From the NCBI RefSeq assembly GCF_900101095.1, contig NZ_FNFM01000010.1, positions 124,001 through 188,000 of the forward strand: DNA of 64,000 nt. Reading direction: 5' to 3'. A model generated the notes under the pieces. The model saw only the letters and a program-made list of their open reading frames with translations. It did no database searches and was not told the DNA's origin. The DNA comes from Actinopolyspora mzabensis (lineage in GTDB: Bacteria; Actinomycetota; Actinomycetes; Mycobacteriales; Pseudonocardiaceae). Below, in pieces: positions 25,741 to 34,297 of the stretch (position 1 is the first letter of the stretch; each line of letters starts with the position of its first letter). The position numbers were made by a program, and so were the translations under genes.

Positions 25741-27278
25741 CAGCGCTCCCCAGTGATACAGCCCACATCGAGACGAGCCCGGGACGGTCTCCCCTGCTGG
25801 TGCTGACCGTGGTGGCGTTCGTCGGCTTCGTCACGGCGCTGGACAACACGATCGTCGCCGCCGCCGCGCCCTCCGTGGCACGTGACCTGGGAATCGGCCT
25901 CGCGACGCTGCAGTGGGTCAGCATCGCCTACATGCTGCCCTATGCCGGGTTGGTGCTGCTCGCGGGAACCGTGCTCGACCGACTCGGGGATCGTGCGCTG
26001 CTGGCGGGTCTCGGTGTGTTCGCGGCCGGAGCCGTGGTCTGCGGCGCGGCGGGCAGCGCCGTCCCGTTGCTGCTGGGGCGGACCTGCCAGGGCGTCGCCG
26101 CCGCTTTCATCGTGCCGGGAACCCTGCGACTGCTGCGCACCGAACTCCCGGAACGACTACGAGCCACCGCCGCCGCCACCTGGACCGCGGCCCTGGCCGC
26201 GGCGCTGGCGCTCGGCCCCTGGCTGGGGGGTGTGGTTTCGCAGTACCTGCACTGGAGCTGGATCTTCTACGGCAACCTGCCCTTCGTGCTTCCCGCCGTG
26301 GTGTTGGTCTCGCTCGGCACTTCACAACGTGACCGGCGAAGCGCCGCCAAGGTGCGGCTGTCCGCCGCGCTGGCGGTGACCAGCGGACTGGTGCTGCTGA
26401 CATCGGCACTGGTGACAGCTTCGGAGGCCGGCGCGGGCCCATCGTGGTCGGTGCCGCTGCTGGGAGTGCTCGGCGCGCTGCTCCTGGCGGGCTTCGTGCT
26501 CGGTGAGCGCTGTGCGAGCGCGCCCCTGGTGCCGCCGCGGCTGTTGCGCGGGCGAGTGTTCCCGGGAGCCAACGTGCTGTTGCTGCTGTGGGGGCTGGGC
26601 ATCAGTGGGGTGGTCTTCTTCACCCCGCTGGTGCACCAGAGCTATCTCGGCCTGGACCCCGGTACGGCGGGTCTCCCGCTGGTGGTGGTCGCGTTCGGGG
26701 TGACCGCCGCGACACCGCTGGTGGGGCCGGCGGCGCGCGCGTTCGGCACACATCGGGTGGTCGCCTGCGGGCTCGGTGTGGTCGCGCTGGGCCTGTTCGG
26801 ACTCGCCGCGGTCAACACCCTCGCTGCGATACTCCCGCGCGTCCCGGCGCTGTTGCTGATCGGCGCGGGATCGGCCTTCACCGCCCCGATCACCTCCCAC
26901 GCGTTGGACCACAGCGACCAGGACGACGCGGGGACCGCTTCCGGGGTGCTCACCGCGTCCCGGGAACTGTCCAGCGCTTTCGGGGTTGCGGTTGTCGGCC
27001 TGGTCGTTTCCACCGTGCTGCGGCACCGCATCGCTACCGGCAGTGCGGAACCGGCCGCGCTGGCAGCGGGCTACACGCACGGAGTTCTGCTCGCGGCCCT
27101 GCTGCAGGTGATCGCGGCGGTACTGGCCTGGTCACTGCTGCGACCCGTTTCCACCGACCCCCGCTCCAGGGGTGCGACCGACGAGTCGAGTGAAGAATTC
27201 GAGGCGATGAGCTCTTGTCGATACGAAGAACCTTGCGCGGTGCCGGACGCGCACTCGCGGTGTCGCTCGTGCTGGTGA
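25737..27278 (+). CDS. MFS exporter of the DHA2 (14-helix) family
   Basis: From ATG 25737 the product has 513 residues (GTG 25698 in frame is an alternative). The first helix carries motif D1 of drug:H+ antiporters (FVTALDNTIVAAAAPSVARDLG), followed by LQWVSIAYMLPYAGLVLLAG and the loop motif DRLGDRALLAGLGVFAAGAV. About 14 hydrophobic segments are visible. It should export a drug or metabolite using the proton gradient. Its end overlaps the start of the following esterase gene by 64 bp, suggesting co-transcription. No regulator gene is adjacent. Confidence 0.87.
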   Translation: MTALPSDTAHIETSPGRSPLLVLTVVAFVGFVTALDNTIVAAAAPSVARDLGIGLATLQWVSIAYMLPYAGLVLLAGTVLDRLGDRALLAGLGVFAAGAVVCGAAGSAVPLLLGRTCQGVAAAFIVPGTLRLLRTELPERLRATAAATWTAALAAALALGPWLGGVVSQYLHWSWIFYGNLPFVLPAVVLVSLGTSQRDRRSAAKVRLSAALAVTSGLVLLTSALVTASEAGAGPSWSVPLLGVLGALLLAGFVLGERCASAPLVPPRLLRGRVFPGANVLLLLWGLGISGVVFFTPLVHQSYLGLDPGTAGLPLVVVAFGVTAATPLVGPAARAFGTHRVVACGLGVVALGLFGLAAVNTLAAILPRVPALLLIGAGSAFTAPITSHALDHSDQDDAGTASGVLTASRELSSAFGVAVVGLVVSTVLRHRIATGSAEPAALAAGYTHGVLLAALLQVIAAVLAWSLLRPVSTDPRSRGATDESSEEFEAMSSCRYEEPCAVPDAHSRCRSCW

Positions 27279-28294
27279 TCTCACAGTTGCCCGTTGCCAC
27301 CGTTCCCGGAGTGGCGGCAGGCTCCGACGGTCCCGAGGGGCCAGATGCCGAGCTTTTCGCCGCCGAGCTGCCGTCCTGGGTGGCCGAGGATGCCGGCGCG
27401 CGCGGCGAGCCAGCCGACAACGGTGCGCGGATCGTCTCGCGCAACTGGGTGGGGCAACGGGCGCTGGATCTCGGGATCAGGTCCCCCTCGCTGGCGGACG
27501 TCGGGATGGTGCGGGTGCTGTTGCCCCCCGGCTGGCGTGCGCAGCCCTCGAAGGAATGGCCGGTGCTCTACCTGCTGCACGGCTGCTGTGAGCCCGCCGA
27601 CTACCGCTCGTGGACCGAGTTCACCGATGTTCGCCGGTTCGTCGCCGACGAACCCGTCATGGTGGTCATGCCCAGTGACGGCTCCGCGGGGATGTACAGC
27701 CAGTGGCGCAACTTCGGAGTGGCCACCGTCCCGGACTGGGAGACCTTTCACCTCACCGAGGTGCGGCAGATCCTCGAACGCAACTACAACGCGGGGACCC
27801 GCAGAGCGGTCGCGGGTATCTCCATCGGCGGGTTCGGGGCGATGCACTACGCCTTCCGGCATCCGGACATGTTCCGGGCGGCGGCCTCCTACAGCGGCAT
27901 GCTCCACACCACCGGCCCGTTCGTGCCCGAGATCGTCAAGGGAATCCTCATCCGCGAGGGGTACTACGACTGGAGAGCGCTCTGGGGAGACGATCGGGCG
28001 AACCGGGAGCTGTGGCGCGCCCACAACCCTTACAACAACGTCGGCGCGCTGCGCGGCACCGATCTCTACGTGTCCGGTGGTAACGGCATCGCTGGACCGT
28101 TGGACCCGAAGCCGAAGCTCGACGTCCTCGAATCCTCGGCGCTGTACACCTCGAAGTTCTTCGTGCGCAAGCTGCGGGCCAACGGCATTCCCGTGACCAC
28201 GGACTTCTACGGCCGGGGAACCCACAGCTGGCCGTACTGGGAACGCGCACTGCACCGTTCCTGGCCGATGCTCACGGCGGATCTCTACCGGTGA
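27215..28294 (+). CDS. Secreted esterase (esterase D / antigen 85-like alpha/beta-hydrolase)
   Basis: TTG 27215 is chosen because it gives a complete signal peptide (MSIRRTLRGAGRALAVSLVLVISQLPVATVPGVAA). The 359-residue product has the Pfam Esterase fold: VLYLLHGCCEPADYRSW, the nucleophile elbow GISIGG (Ser203), FRHPDMFRAAASYSG and the catalytic His337 in GRGTHSWPYW. This is the family of antigen 85 mycolyltransferases, but nothing here shows mycolate chemistry, so a general acyl esterase is the safer reading. Confidence 0.85.
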   Translation: MSIRRTLRGAGRALAVSLVLVISQLPVATVPGVAAGSDGPEGPDAELFAAELPSWVAEDAGARGEPADNGARIVSRNWVGQRALDLGIRSPSLADVGMVRVLLPPGWRAQPSKEWPVLYLLHGCCEPADYRSWTEFTDVRRFVADEPVMVVMPSDGSAGMYSQWRNFGVATVPDWETFHLTEVRQILERNYNAGTRRAVAGISIGGFGAMHYAFRHPDMFRAAASYSGMLHTTGPFVPEIVKGILIREGYYDWRALWGDDRANRELWRAHNPYNNVGALRGTDLYVSGGNGIAGPLDPKPKLDVLESSALYTSKFFVRKLRANGIPVTTDFYGRGTHSWPYWERALHRSWPMLTADLYR

Positions 28295-28322
28295 CCGGGA
28301 ATCTCTCTACCGGTGACCGGAA
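28281..28322 (+). repeat. Tandem duplication at the end of the esterase gene
   Basis: The stretch ATCTCTACCGGTGACCGGGA, which contains the esterase stop codon, is followed at once by a second copy with two extra bases. It is likely a slippage product. The copy lies outside the reading frame. Confidence 0.6.
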
Positions 28323-28324
28323 AA

Positions 28325-28352
28325 CGTGCCCCGCGCGAGGCCGCGGGGCACG
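28325..28352 (+). terminator. Terminator hairpin after the esterase gene
   Basis: Arms CGTGCCCCGCG (28325-28335) and CGCGGGGCACG (28342-28352) pair perfectly around a 6-nt loop. Confidence 0.75.
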
Positions 28353-28359
28353 CGCCCGG

Positions 28360-28377
28360 CGATTTCGCGAGAAATTG
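28360..28377. repeat. Short palindromic repeat (REP-like), copy d
   Basis: CGATTTCGCGAGAAATTG, one base different from copy b, again directly after a gene end. Confidence 0.7.
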
Positions 28378-28489
28378 ACGAAGGTTGTGTTGCCTGTGTG
28401 GCCAGCTCGGCGAAACCTTTCGATGAGGGTAGGCACCAGCGGATGTCGTGACGATGGTGTGTAAGCGAGTCCAGCAGTTGTCCACTTCG

Positions 28490-28880
28490 CTTCGGGACAA
28501 CGTAGGGTTCGTCTCCCTTGTAGGTGGTGAGTATCTCGTGCACCGAACCATGCATTCGGATCCGGCCTTCGTCCATCCAGATCGCCGTGGTGCACAACTC
28601 CAGCAGGAGTTCGTCGGAGTGCGAGGCGAACACCAGCATTCCCGATCGATTGACCAGATCCACCAGCCGCCGCCGCGCTTTGGCCATGAAAGCGGCGTCG
28701 ACGGCGCCCAAGCCTTCGTCGAGGATCAGGATCTCCGGGGCGATAGTGGTGATCACGCCGAGTGCCAGACGAACCCGCATGCCCGCTGAGTACGTCCGCA
28801 GCGGCATGTGCAGGAAGTCGCCGAGCTCGGTGAACTCCGCGATGTCGTCGGTTCGTTCTTCCGCCCCCCCGCAGCAGGCC
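28490..28880 (-). pseudogene. Truncated ABC transporter ATPase (polysaccharide/teichoic-acid export type)
   Basis: The minus strand encodes only the C-terminal half of an ABC ATPase of the Wzt/TagH group: ERTDDIAEFTELGDFLHMPLRTYSAGM with the ABC signature (YSAGM), Walker B PEILILDEGLGAVD and the switch His in FASHSDELL. The Walker A half is missing. Homology stops abruptly near 28870-28880, where a plus-strand TetR fragment begins. Downstream, the frame runs on through the palindrome at 28360 and is not credible. It has no partner permease nearby. It is most likely the remnant of a rearrangement. Confidence 0.8.
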
Positions 28881-28889
28881 CGCAGTCGG

Positions 28890-29459
28890 GCATCCCCGCA
28901 GAAGGTGCTGATCTCCGCCGAGCACGTACTGAGCAACGGTGGTCTCGACGAGTTCACGGTCGCAGCGGTCGCCGAGCACGCAGGCGTATCGGTGGGAGCG
29001 ATCTACCGTCGTTTCACCGGCAAAGAACAGCTTCTCAAAGCTGTAAAGGACCACCTGGTCGAACAGCTGGAGATCGAAGTCGCCGAAGCGCTCAGCGAGG
29101 CTCCTGCTGGGCTACGCGGTATTATCGGCGCCTTCACTCATGCGGTGGCGCGCACCTTCTCCGCACGCACCGGAGCTTTCCCCGAACTGCTCAGTGGACA
29201 ATCGGTGAAAGCGTGGAGCGCGGGCTCCAAGCGCCCGATACGATTCAGCGTGCACTTCTCGAGTCCACTGAGCTCCATCTGGACGACCTCGCACAGTCCG
29301 ACCCGCGGTTCGCGGCACGGTTCGCAGCTCGCAGCATCATCAGCTCTTGTGTACACCGGGCAGCCAGCTGCCGATCATGGCCGAACGCTCTGTCCTGGTC
29401 GAACTGGGCGGATGAAACTACTGAGATGATCATCGCCTACCCGACCTCTCGCAGGTTGT
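28890..29459 (+). pseudogene. Truncated and frameshifted TetR-family regulator
   Basis: One frame encodes the TetR DNA-binding domain (LISAEHVLSNGGLDEFTVAAVAEHAGVSVGAIYRRFTGKEQLLKAV) and the start of the ligand domain up to about 29210. Homology then continues in another frame (SVERGLQAPDTIQRALLESTELHLDDLAQSDPRFAARFAARSI). A single-base indel near 29200-29215 explains this. No start codon or ribosome-binding site lies at a proper distance before the domain, and upstream sequence belongs to the ABC fragment. The gene is therefore dead or wrongly joined. Confidence 0.8.
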
Positions 29460-29788
29460 AGAACACCCCGGGTCAGCTACCGCTCGAACGGTAGCCGCAG
29501 CACCTCCGGACGTCGTTCCGATCGAGTTATTCCTCTCGATCTTCGAGGCGATTGAGCTGGTGACCGTGTTTGTCGCGCACGATGGTCGTCGTCTATTGCC
29601 GTCGCTGCTCGGTGGCGCGTGCCTCGGATGTAGCACAGAGACGTAGATCATCCAGAGGATGGCATCTGCCACGACTGTCCAGGTCGATGAAGTTCGTTCG
29701 CCTTGGTTTCACCGCATGTCCACCAAGGATCCGGCTGTCGGTCGGGTGGGATGTCACATGGATCAACCGGACTAATAGGTTACGGTGA
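29460..29788. other. Intergenic stretch in the accessory patch
   Basis: No family-supported gene was found. Base composition is visibly less GC-rich than the surroundings, and the short open frames on both strands look like degraded sequence. Confidence 0.4.
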
Positions 29789-30540
29789 GTGCAAAGAAAT
29801 ATCACGTACGTGCTCACTGGCGAGCTTCCTTCGAAGAACCAGCTGAAGGTGGTCGGCGATCGCGTCCGGAAGCGGGTGACTGCCCCGCAAGAGTTCGAAT
29901 TGGATGGTGAACAAGCGGAGGCGGATGCGGCACTTATCAATCACTGGCGCTCGTTGCACTCATCGGCTCTTGTCAAGACGAGGAGCGGTCTTGGTCAGAT
30001 CGTGAGGCGTCTTCAAGGGCGTGATTCGCAGGCTGGTTTGGTCACCCAACGGCTCAAGAGGATCGAGAGCATCGTCGGAAAGCTTGTTCGTGACAAACCC
30101 AGGCTGGGGGAGATCGAGGATATAGCTGGTTGCCGAGCAGTGCTTCCGGACTTGAACAAGGTTCGAGACGCCAGCGAGCAACTTGCCAATGCCAGGTCGC
30201 TTACGATTTCCAAGCTGCGGGATTACAACAGTCTCCCCACACTGGTGGTTACCGTGCGTTACACCACTGGTGTCGCCGGGACGGGTTCAAAATTGAAGTT
30301 CAGCTTCGTACGGAGAACCAACAGGAGTGGGCTGAGCTGATTGAGGCCTGGGACGGTGCGCTGGGGACGGACCTTAAGCATGAGCAAGGACCGGACGTGG
30401 TTTTGTCATACTTCCGTGAGCTTGCCAACTACTATTGGTTGCTCGATACCGGTGTGGCACACTCTGATATAGATCCAAATCCGCTACAAACAGCAACAAG
30501 GGAACTGCAGGCTTGGGCTCAGTGGGAGGTGCGTGCATGA
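29789..30540 (+). pseudogene. RelA/SpoT-domain protein (possible toxSAS-type nucleotide synthetase), split by a 1-base frameshift
   Basis: From GTG 29789 one frame encodes an N-terminal region (LPSKNQLKVVGDRVRKR) and the first half of a RelA/SpoT synthetase domain: RLKRIESIVGKLVRDKPRLGEIEDIAGCRAVLPDL...SKLRDYN. At about 30231 the homology moves to the -1 frame and goes on as QSPHTGGYRALHHWCRRDGFKIEVQLRTENQQEWAELIEAWD. Joined there, DYNQSPHTGGYRALH matches the family motif DYxxxPKxxGYRSLH without a gap. The two parts total about 250 residues, the usual length of the single-domain family. There is no slippery heptamer, so a lost base (or a sequencing indel) is likely. The last codons overlap the partner gene (ATGA). 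Confidence 0.8.
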
Positions 30541-30827
30541 TGCGAAACGACACATGGTTCCTACTGGTCCAGCATCGTCACATAGGCCGTACGGATGTCT
30601 ATGAGTACGAGGATCCCGAGCGCGCCGCGGAAGACTACAGCAAGACGGAGCAAAGGTTCCTGTCCAGGCTCGGGGGAGCTGATCCCGCTGTTGATGTCCT
30701 GCTCGTAGGTGCTGAGAGCTTGGACGTCGTAAAAGAACGCTATCCGAGCTACTTTCTCAAGGACACATCACGCTCTGCCAAACTTCGACAGCTTCTGGCG
30801 GCGCTCCCGGTCGCTCCTGCGAGTTAG
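30537..30827 (+). CDS. Small protein paired with the RelA/SpoT-domain gene; possible antitoxin or partner
   Basis: An intact 96-residue frame starting at ATG 30537, which overlaps the stop of the RelA/SpoT gene in ATGA; ATG 30540 is also possible. The sequence (NDTWFLLVQHRHIGRTDVYEYEDPERAAEDYSKTEQRF...) is acidic in its middle and shows no membrane segment or known DNA-binding motif. I do not recognise the family. Tight translational coupling suggests it acts with the upstream enzyme, for example as a neutralising partner of a toxSAS system. That role is inference. Confidence 0.6.
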   Translation: MMRNDTWFLLVQHRHIGRTDVYEYEDPERAAEDYSKTEQRFLSRLGGADPAVDVLLVGAESLDVVKERYPSYFLKDTSRSAKLRQLLAALPVAPAS

Positions 30828-31123
30828 ACGATCCGAACCCGGCCGGAGGTGGGGCTGTTCTCCTGCTTGTCAGCGTGCTCGCTAATGAGCCGCCGGGACC
30901 ATCTGATCGAGCAGTGCTGTATTCGGCCTGGCGAGGTCTGGTGAACTCCCTGCGGGTCTCCCTGCCGAGCAACTGGGCATCGGAGGGACAGCCGCCGAGT
31001 TGGCAGCGTAAGCGGGGTCACCGCTGCCATCCACCACAGCTGGACACGTTCACTTCTCGAACGGCATGGGGAACCAGCGGGGGCGGGGAGTAAGCGCCCG
31101 ACGATTGGGCGATTGACGAAGGG
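30828..31123. other. Stretch between the accessory patch and tRNA-Arg
   Basis: No supported gene, integrase remnant or direct repeat of the tRNA 3' end was recognised. Short open frames here are not family-supported. Confidence 0.4.
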
Positions 31124-31196
31124 TGCCCTCGGCAGGACTCGAACCTGCGACACCCGCCTCCGGAGGGCGGTGCTCTATCCGCTGAGCTACGAGGGC
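31124..31196 (-). tRNA. tRNA-Arg (anticodon CCG)
   Basis: On the minus strand a full cloverleaf can be drawn: acceptor GCCCTCG with CGAGGGC, D-arm TAGCTCAGCGGATAGAGCA, anticodon stem CCGCC/GGCGG with loop CTCCGGA (anticodon CCG, reads CGG) and T-arm with GGTTCGAGTCC. The length is 73 nt; CCA is not encoded. It lies about 1.4 kb upstream of argS, on the opposite strand. Confidence 0.95.
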
Positions 31197-31615
31197 TTTG
31201 CTGTTGAACTTCCCAAAGCTTAACCCATACCGTGCCGGGGTTCGACGGTGGGGGTGATCGGGCGTTCGTGAGCAGCGTCTCGGCTGTCCGCGCCTCGGCG
31301 TCCGTGCCTCGTCGCCGAGTCCGTCCCGTCCGTTCGGCTCGGGTCGGCCGCTCCCACGAGCGTGCTCGCGGCCGCCCGCGGGGCCGTGCTTCGCGGGTCG
31401 GGTCCGGGTGTTCCGTTCGTTCGTCGCGGGTGCACCGATCCGGGTGTCCCGTGGTGGTCCTCCCGCATCGGGCGCCCCCGATCGGTTGGCCCGGGCCGGG
31501 ACCCGCTGGGGCTCCCTTCGTGAGTGATGTCACTCGTGTGGTGCGTGTTTCTTGTTGCGCCGACTTATGCGTATGTCACTATGTGTCCGTCGGAAGCGAT
31601 TCGGGAGGTGCGGCT
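31197..31615. other. Intergenic stretch before the CDF transporter
   Basis: The open frame of the transporter extends back through this region to 31232, but its translation there is Arg/Ser/Pro-rich and unlike the family. No recognisable metal-regulator palindrome was seen. Confidence 0.4.
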
Positions 31616-32536
31616 GTGGGACACGGTCACGGACACGGCGGAACCGGTGACGCGGTCGCCAGTGCCTCGGGACGTTACGTGCGCAGACTCGCGCTCTCCC
31701 TGCTCGTGCTGCTGGCGTTCCTGGTCGTCGAAGTGGTCGTCGGGTTCATGACGTCCTCACTGGCACTGCTCTCCGACGCGGGGCACATGCTCACCGACGT
31801 GCTCGGCATCGGAATGGCCCTGGCCGCCATCACCGCCGCGCGTCGGACCTCCGGCTCCAGGAGCACTTTCGGGCTCTACCGGGTGGAGGTGTTGGCGGCC
31901 CTGGCCAATGCCGTGCTGCTGTTCGGTGTGGCGGGATACATCCTCTACGAGGCGATCGGGCGCCTGGCGAACCCTCCGGAGGTCCCGGGCCTGCCGATGA
32001 TGCTCACCGCCGCGGCCGGGCTGGTGGCCAATCTCGTGGTGTTCGCGCTGCTGCGAGGTGGCGCGGACGAGAGCCTCAACGTGCGCGGCGCCTATCTGGA
32101 GGTGCTCGCCGACACCGTCGGTTCGGTCGGTGTGCTGCTCGGCGGTGCGCTCACCTGGGCCTTCGGCTGGGGGCTGGCGGATCCGATCGTGGCCGTCGCG
32201 GTGGGCCTGTTCGTGCTGCCCCGCACCTACAAGCTGGCACGGCAGGCGCTGCGCATTCTGGTGCAACAGGCACCGGAGGGGCTCGACGTCGAGCGGATGC
32301 ACGGTGATCTCGTCGACATCGAGCCGGTGACGGAGGTGCACGATCTGCACGTGTGGACCCTGACCTCCGGCATGGAGGTCGCCTCGGCTCACCTCACCAC
32401 CGTCTCCGAGGCCGACCACTGCGACGTGCTGGCCAGTGCCCAGCGGCTGCTGTCCGAGCGTTACCACATCGAGCACGCGACCCTGCAGATCGAGCCGCAC
32501 GACCGCACCACCGGCTGTCACTCTCTCAGATGGTGA
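31616..32536 (+). CDS. Cation diffusion facilitator, probable zinc exporter
   Basis: The start is GTG 31616, 8 nt after GGGAGG, giving 306 residues. The N-terminus is histidine-rich (GHGHGHGG). Six membrane segments follow. The transport-site residues are visible in LLSDAGHMLTDV (segment II) and LEVLADTVGSVGV (segment V). The cytoplasmic C-terminal domain includes VHDLHVWTLTSGMEVASAHL. HxxxD/HxxxD-type sites favour zinc (ZitB/CzcD group), exported in exchange for protons. No metal regulator is adjacent. Confidence 0.9.
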   Translation: MGHGHGHGGTGDAVASASGRYVRRLALSLLVLLAFLVVEVVVGFMTSSLALLSDAGHMLTDVLGIGMALAAITAARRTSGSRSTFGLYRVEVLAALANAVLLFGVAGYILYEAIGRLANPPEVPGLPMMLTAAAGLVANLVVFALLRGGADESLNVRGAYLEVLADTVGSVGVLLGGALTWAFGWGLADPIVAVAVGLFVLPRTYKLARQALRILVQQAPEGLDVERMHGDLVDIEPVTEVHDLHVWTLTSGMEVASAHLTTVSEADHCDVLASAQRLLSERYHIEHATLQIEPHDRTTGCHSLRW

Positions 32537-32587
32537 GATGATGTTCGCCCGGTTCGTTCCGGAACCCACTGTCCCGGCCACCCGCTC

Positions 32588-32623
32588 GTTAACCAGCGGC
32601 ATTGCTTTCTTAGACTTCATCAG
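32588..32623 (+). promoter_or_regulatory. Probable leaderless promoter of argS
   Basis: TAGACT (32611-32616) lies 7 nt before the GTG start at 32624, so transcription would begin at or next to the start codon. GTTAAC (32588-32593) is 17 bp upstream as a possible -35 box. There is no Shine-Dalgarno sequence. Confidence 0.5.
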
Positions 32624-34288
32624 GTGACACCAGCCGCGCTTGCCGAACTCGTCCGAACGACCGCTGCCGACGTCCTGTCCGCCCGAGGGGTGGACACCTC
32701 GGTGCTGCCGGAGAAGGTCACGGTCGAGCGCCCCCGAAACCCGGAGCACGGCGACTACGCGACCAACCTGGCCATGCAGGTCGCCAAACCGGCCGGTCTC
32801 AACCCCCGGGAACTGGCGGGCTGGCTCGCCGAATCGCTCGCACAACGCGACGAGATCACCTCCGCCGAGGTGGCGGGACCAGGTTTCCTCAACCTCCGAC
32901 TCGCCGCCGATGCCCAGGCGGCCATCGTCCGCGACGTGCTGACCAGGCAGGCGGCCTTCGGCGCGGGTGAGCTCTACAGCGGGCTGCGGGTCAACCTGGA
33001 ATTCGTCTCGGCCAACCCGACCGGTCCCATTCACCTGGGGGGAAGTCGTTGGGCCGCCGTCGGTGACGCGCTCGGGCGCGTGCTCGCGGCGCAGGGCGCC
33101 GAGGTGACCAGGGAGTACTACTTCAACGACGCCGGTGCGCAGATCGACCGCTTCGTGCGTTCACTCGTCGCCACCGCGCGCGGCGAGGAGATCCCGGAGG
33201 ACGGTTACGGCGGGGAGTACATCGCCGAGATCGCCTCCGAGGTCGTGAACTCCCGCTCGGACGACGTGCTCGCGTTGCCAGCCGAGGAACGCGACGAGGT
33301 GTTCCGCAGGGTCGGCGTCGGACTCATGTTCGACGAGATCAAGCGCAGCCTGCACGAGTTCGGCACCGATTTCGACGTCTTCTTCCACGAGGATTCGCTG
33401 CACAACTCCGGTGCGGTCGCCGAGTGCGTGCAGCGGCTCAAGGACTCCGGCAACCTCTACCACGCGGATGGCGCGTGGTGGTTGCGTTCCTCCGAGTTCG
33501 GCGACGACAAGGACAGGGTCGTCATAAAGAGCGACGGCGCGCCCGCCTACATCGCCGGTGACATCGCCTACCTGCGGGACAAGAGCGATCGCGGCTTCCA
33601 ACTCTGCCTGTACATGCTCGGTGCGGACCACCACGGCTACGTCTCGCGGCTGAAGGCCGCCGCGGCGGCGATGGGACAGGACCCCGACTCGGTGGAGGTT
33701 CTCATCGGCCAGCTGGTCAACCTGGTCCGGCACGGCGAGCCGGTGCGGATGAGCAAACGCGCGGGCACGGTCGTCACGCTCGAGGACCTCGTCGAGGCGG
33801 TCGGGGTGGACGCGGCTCGCTACTCCCTGATCCGTTCCTCCGTGGACTCGGCCGTGGACATCGACCTCGACCTCATCAGCAAGCACACCAACGAGAACCC
33901 GGTCTTCTACGTGCAGTACGCGCACGCCAGGCTGTCCTCGTTGCAGCGCAACGCGCTTTCGCTCGGTATCGACCGAGGCGACGTCGAGGCCGCGGACCTG
34001 GCCCTGCTCACGCACGACCGGGAAGGCGATCTGATCCGTACGCTGGGTGAGTTCCCCAGGGTGGTGCGCTCGGCCGCGGAGCTGCGCGAGCCGCACCGGG
34101 TGGCCCGCTACCTGGAGGACCTGGCCAGCGCGTACCACCGCTTCTACGACTCCTGCCGCGTCCTGCAACCAGGGGACGATCAGCCGGGGCCGTTGACCAT
34201 CGCCCGGCTGCAGCTCTGCGAAGCGGCCCGCCAAGTGCTGGCGAACGGCCTGAGCCTGCTCGGTGTCAGTGCTCCCGAACAGATGTAG
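32624..34288 (+). CDS. argS: Arginyl-tRNA synthetase
   Basis: A 554-residue class I synthetase. The N-terminal additional domain (about 1-110) precedes the catalytic core with the HIGH-type signature [12 protein letters not shown] (137-140) and [13 protein letters not shown]. The KMSKS-type loop is [14 protein letters not shown] near 375. The C-terminal DALR anticodon domain contains [12 protein letters not shown]. It charges tRNA-Arg in the cytosol and heads the conserved block argS-lysA-hom-thrC-thrB. Confidence 0.97.
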   Translation: MTPAALAELVRTTAADVLSARGVDTSVLPEKVTVERPRNPEHGDYATNLAMQVAKPAGLNPRELAGWLAESLAQRDEITSAEVAGPGFLNLRLAADAQAAIVRDVLTRQAAFGAGELYSGLRVNLEFVSANPTGPIHLGGSRWAAVGDALGRVLAAQGAEVTREYYFNDAGAQIDRFVRSLVATARGEEIPEDGYGGEYIAEIASEVVNSRSDDVLALPAEERDEVFRRVGVGLMFDEIKRSLHEFGTDFDVFFHEDSLHNSGAVAECVQRLKDSGNLYHADGAWWLRSSEFGDDKDRVVIKSDGAPAYIAGDIAYLRDKSDRGFQLCLYMLGADHHGYVSRLKAAAAAMGQDPDSVEVLIGQLVNLVRHGEPVRMSKRAGTVVTLEDLVEAVGVDAARYSLIRSSVDSAVDIDLDLISKHTNENPVFYVQYAHARLSSLQRNALSLGIDRGDVEAADLALLTHDREGDLIRTLGEFPRVVRSAAELREPHRVARYLEDLASAYHRFYDSCRVLQPGDDQPGPLTIARLQLCEAARQVLANGLSLLGVSAPEQM

Positions 34289-34297
34289 AGGAGGCGC

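Noticed and set aside
30215-30240. Programmed -1 frameshift in the RelA/SpoT gene
   Set aside because: No X_XXY_YYZ slippery site at the shift point; a simple base loss fits better.
30824-31153. 109-codon minus-strand frame over the tRNA gene
   Set aside because: It runs through the tRNA and has no protein-family features.
31124-31196. tRNA-Arg as an attachment site with a second att copy
   Set aside because: No direct repeat of the tRNA 3' part was found between 28 and 31 kb and there is no integrase.
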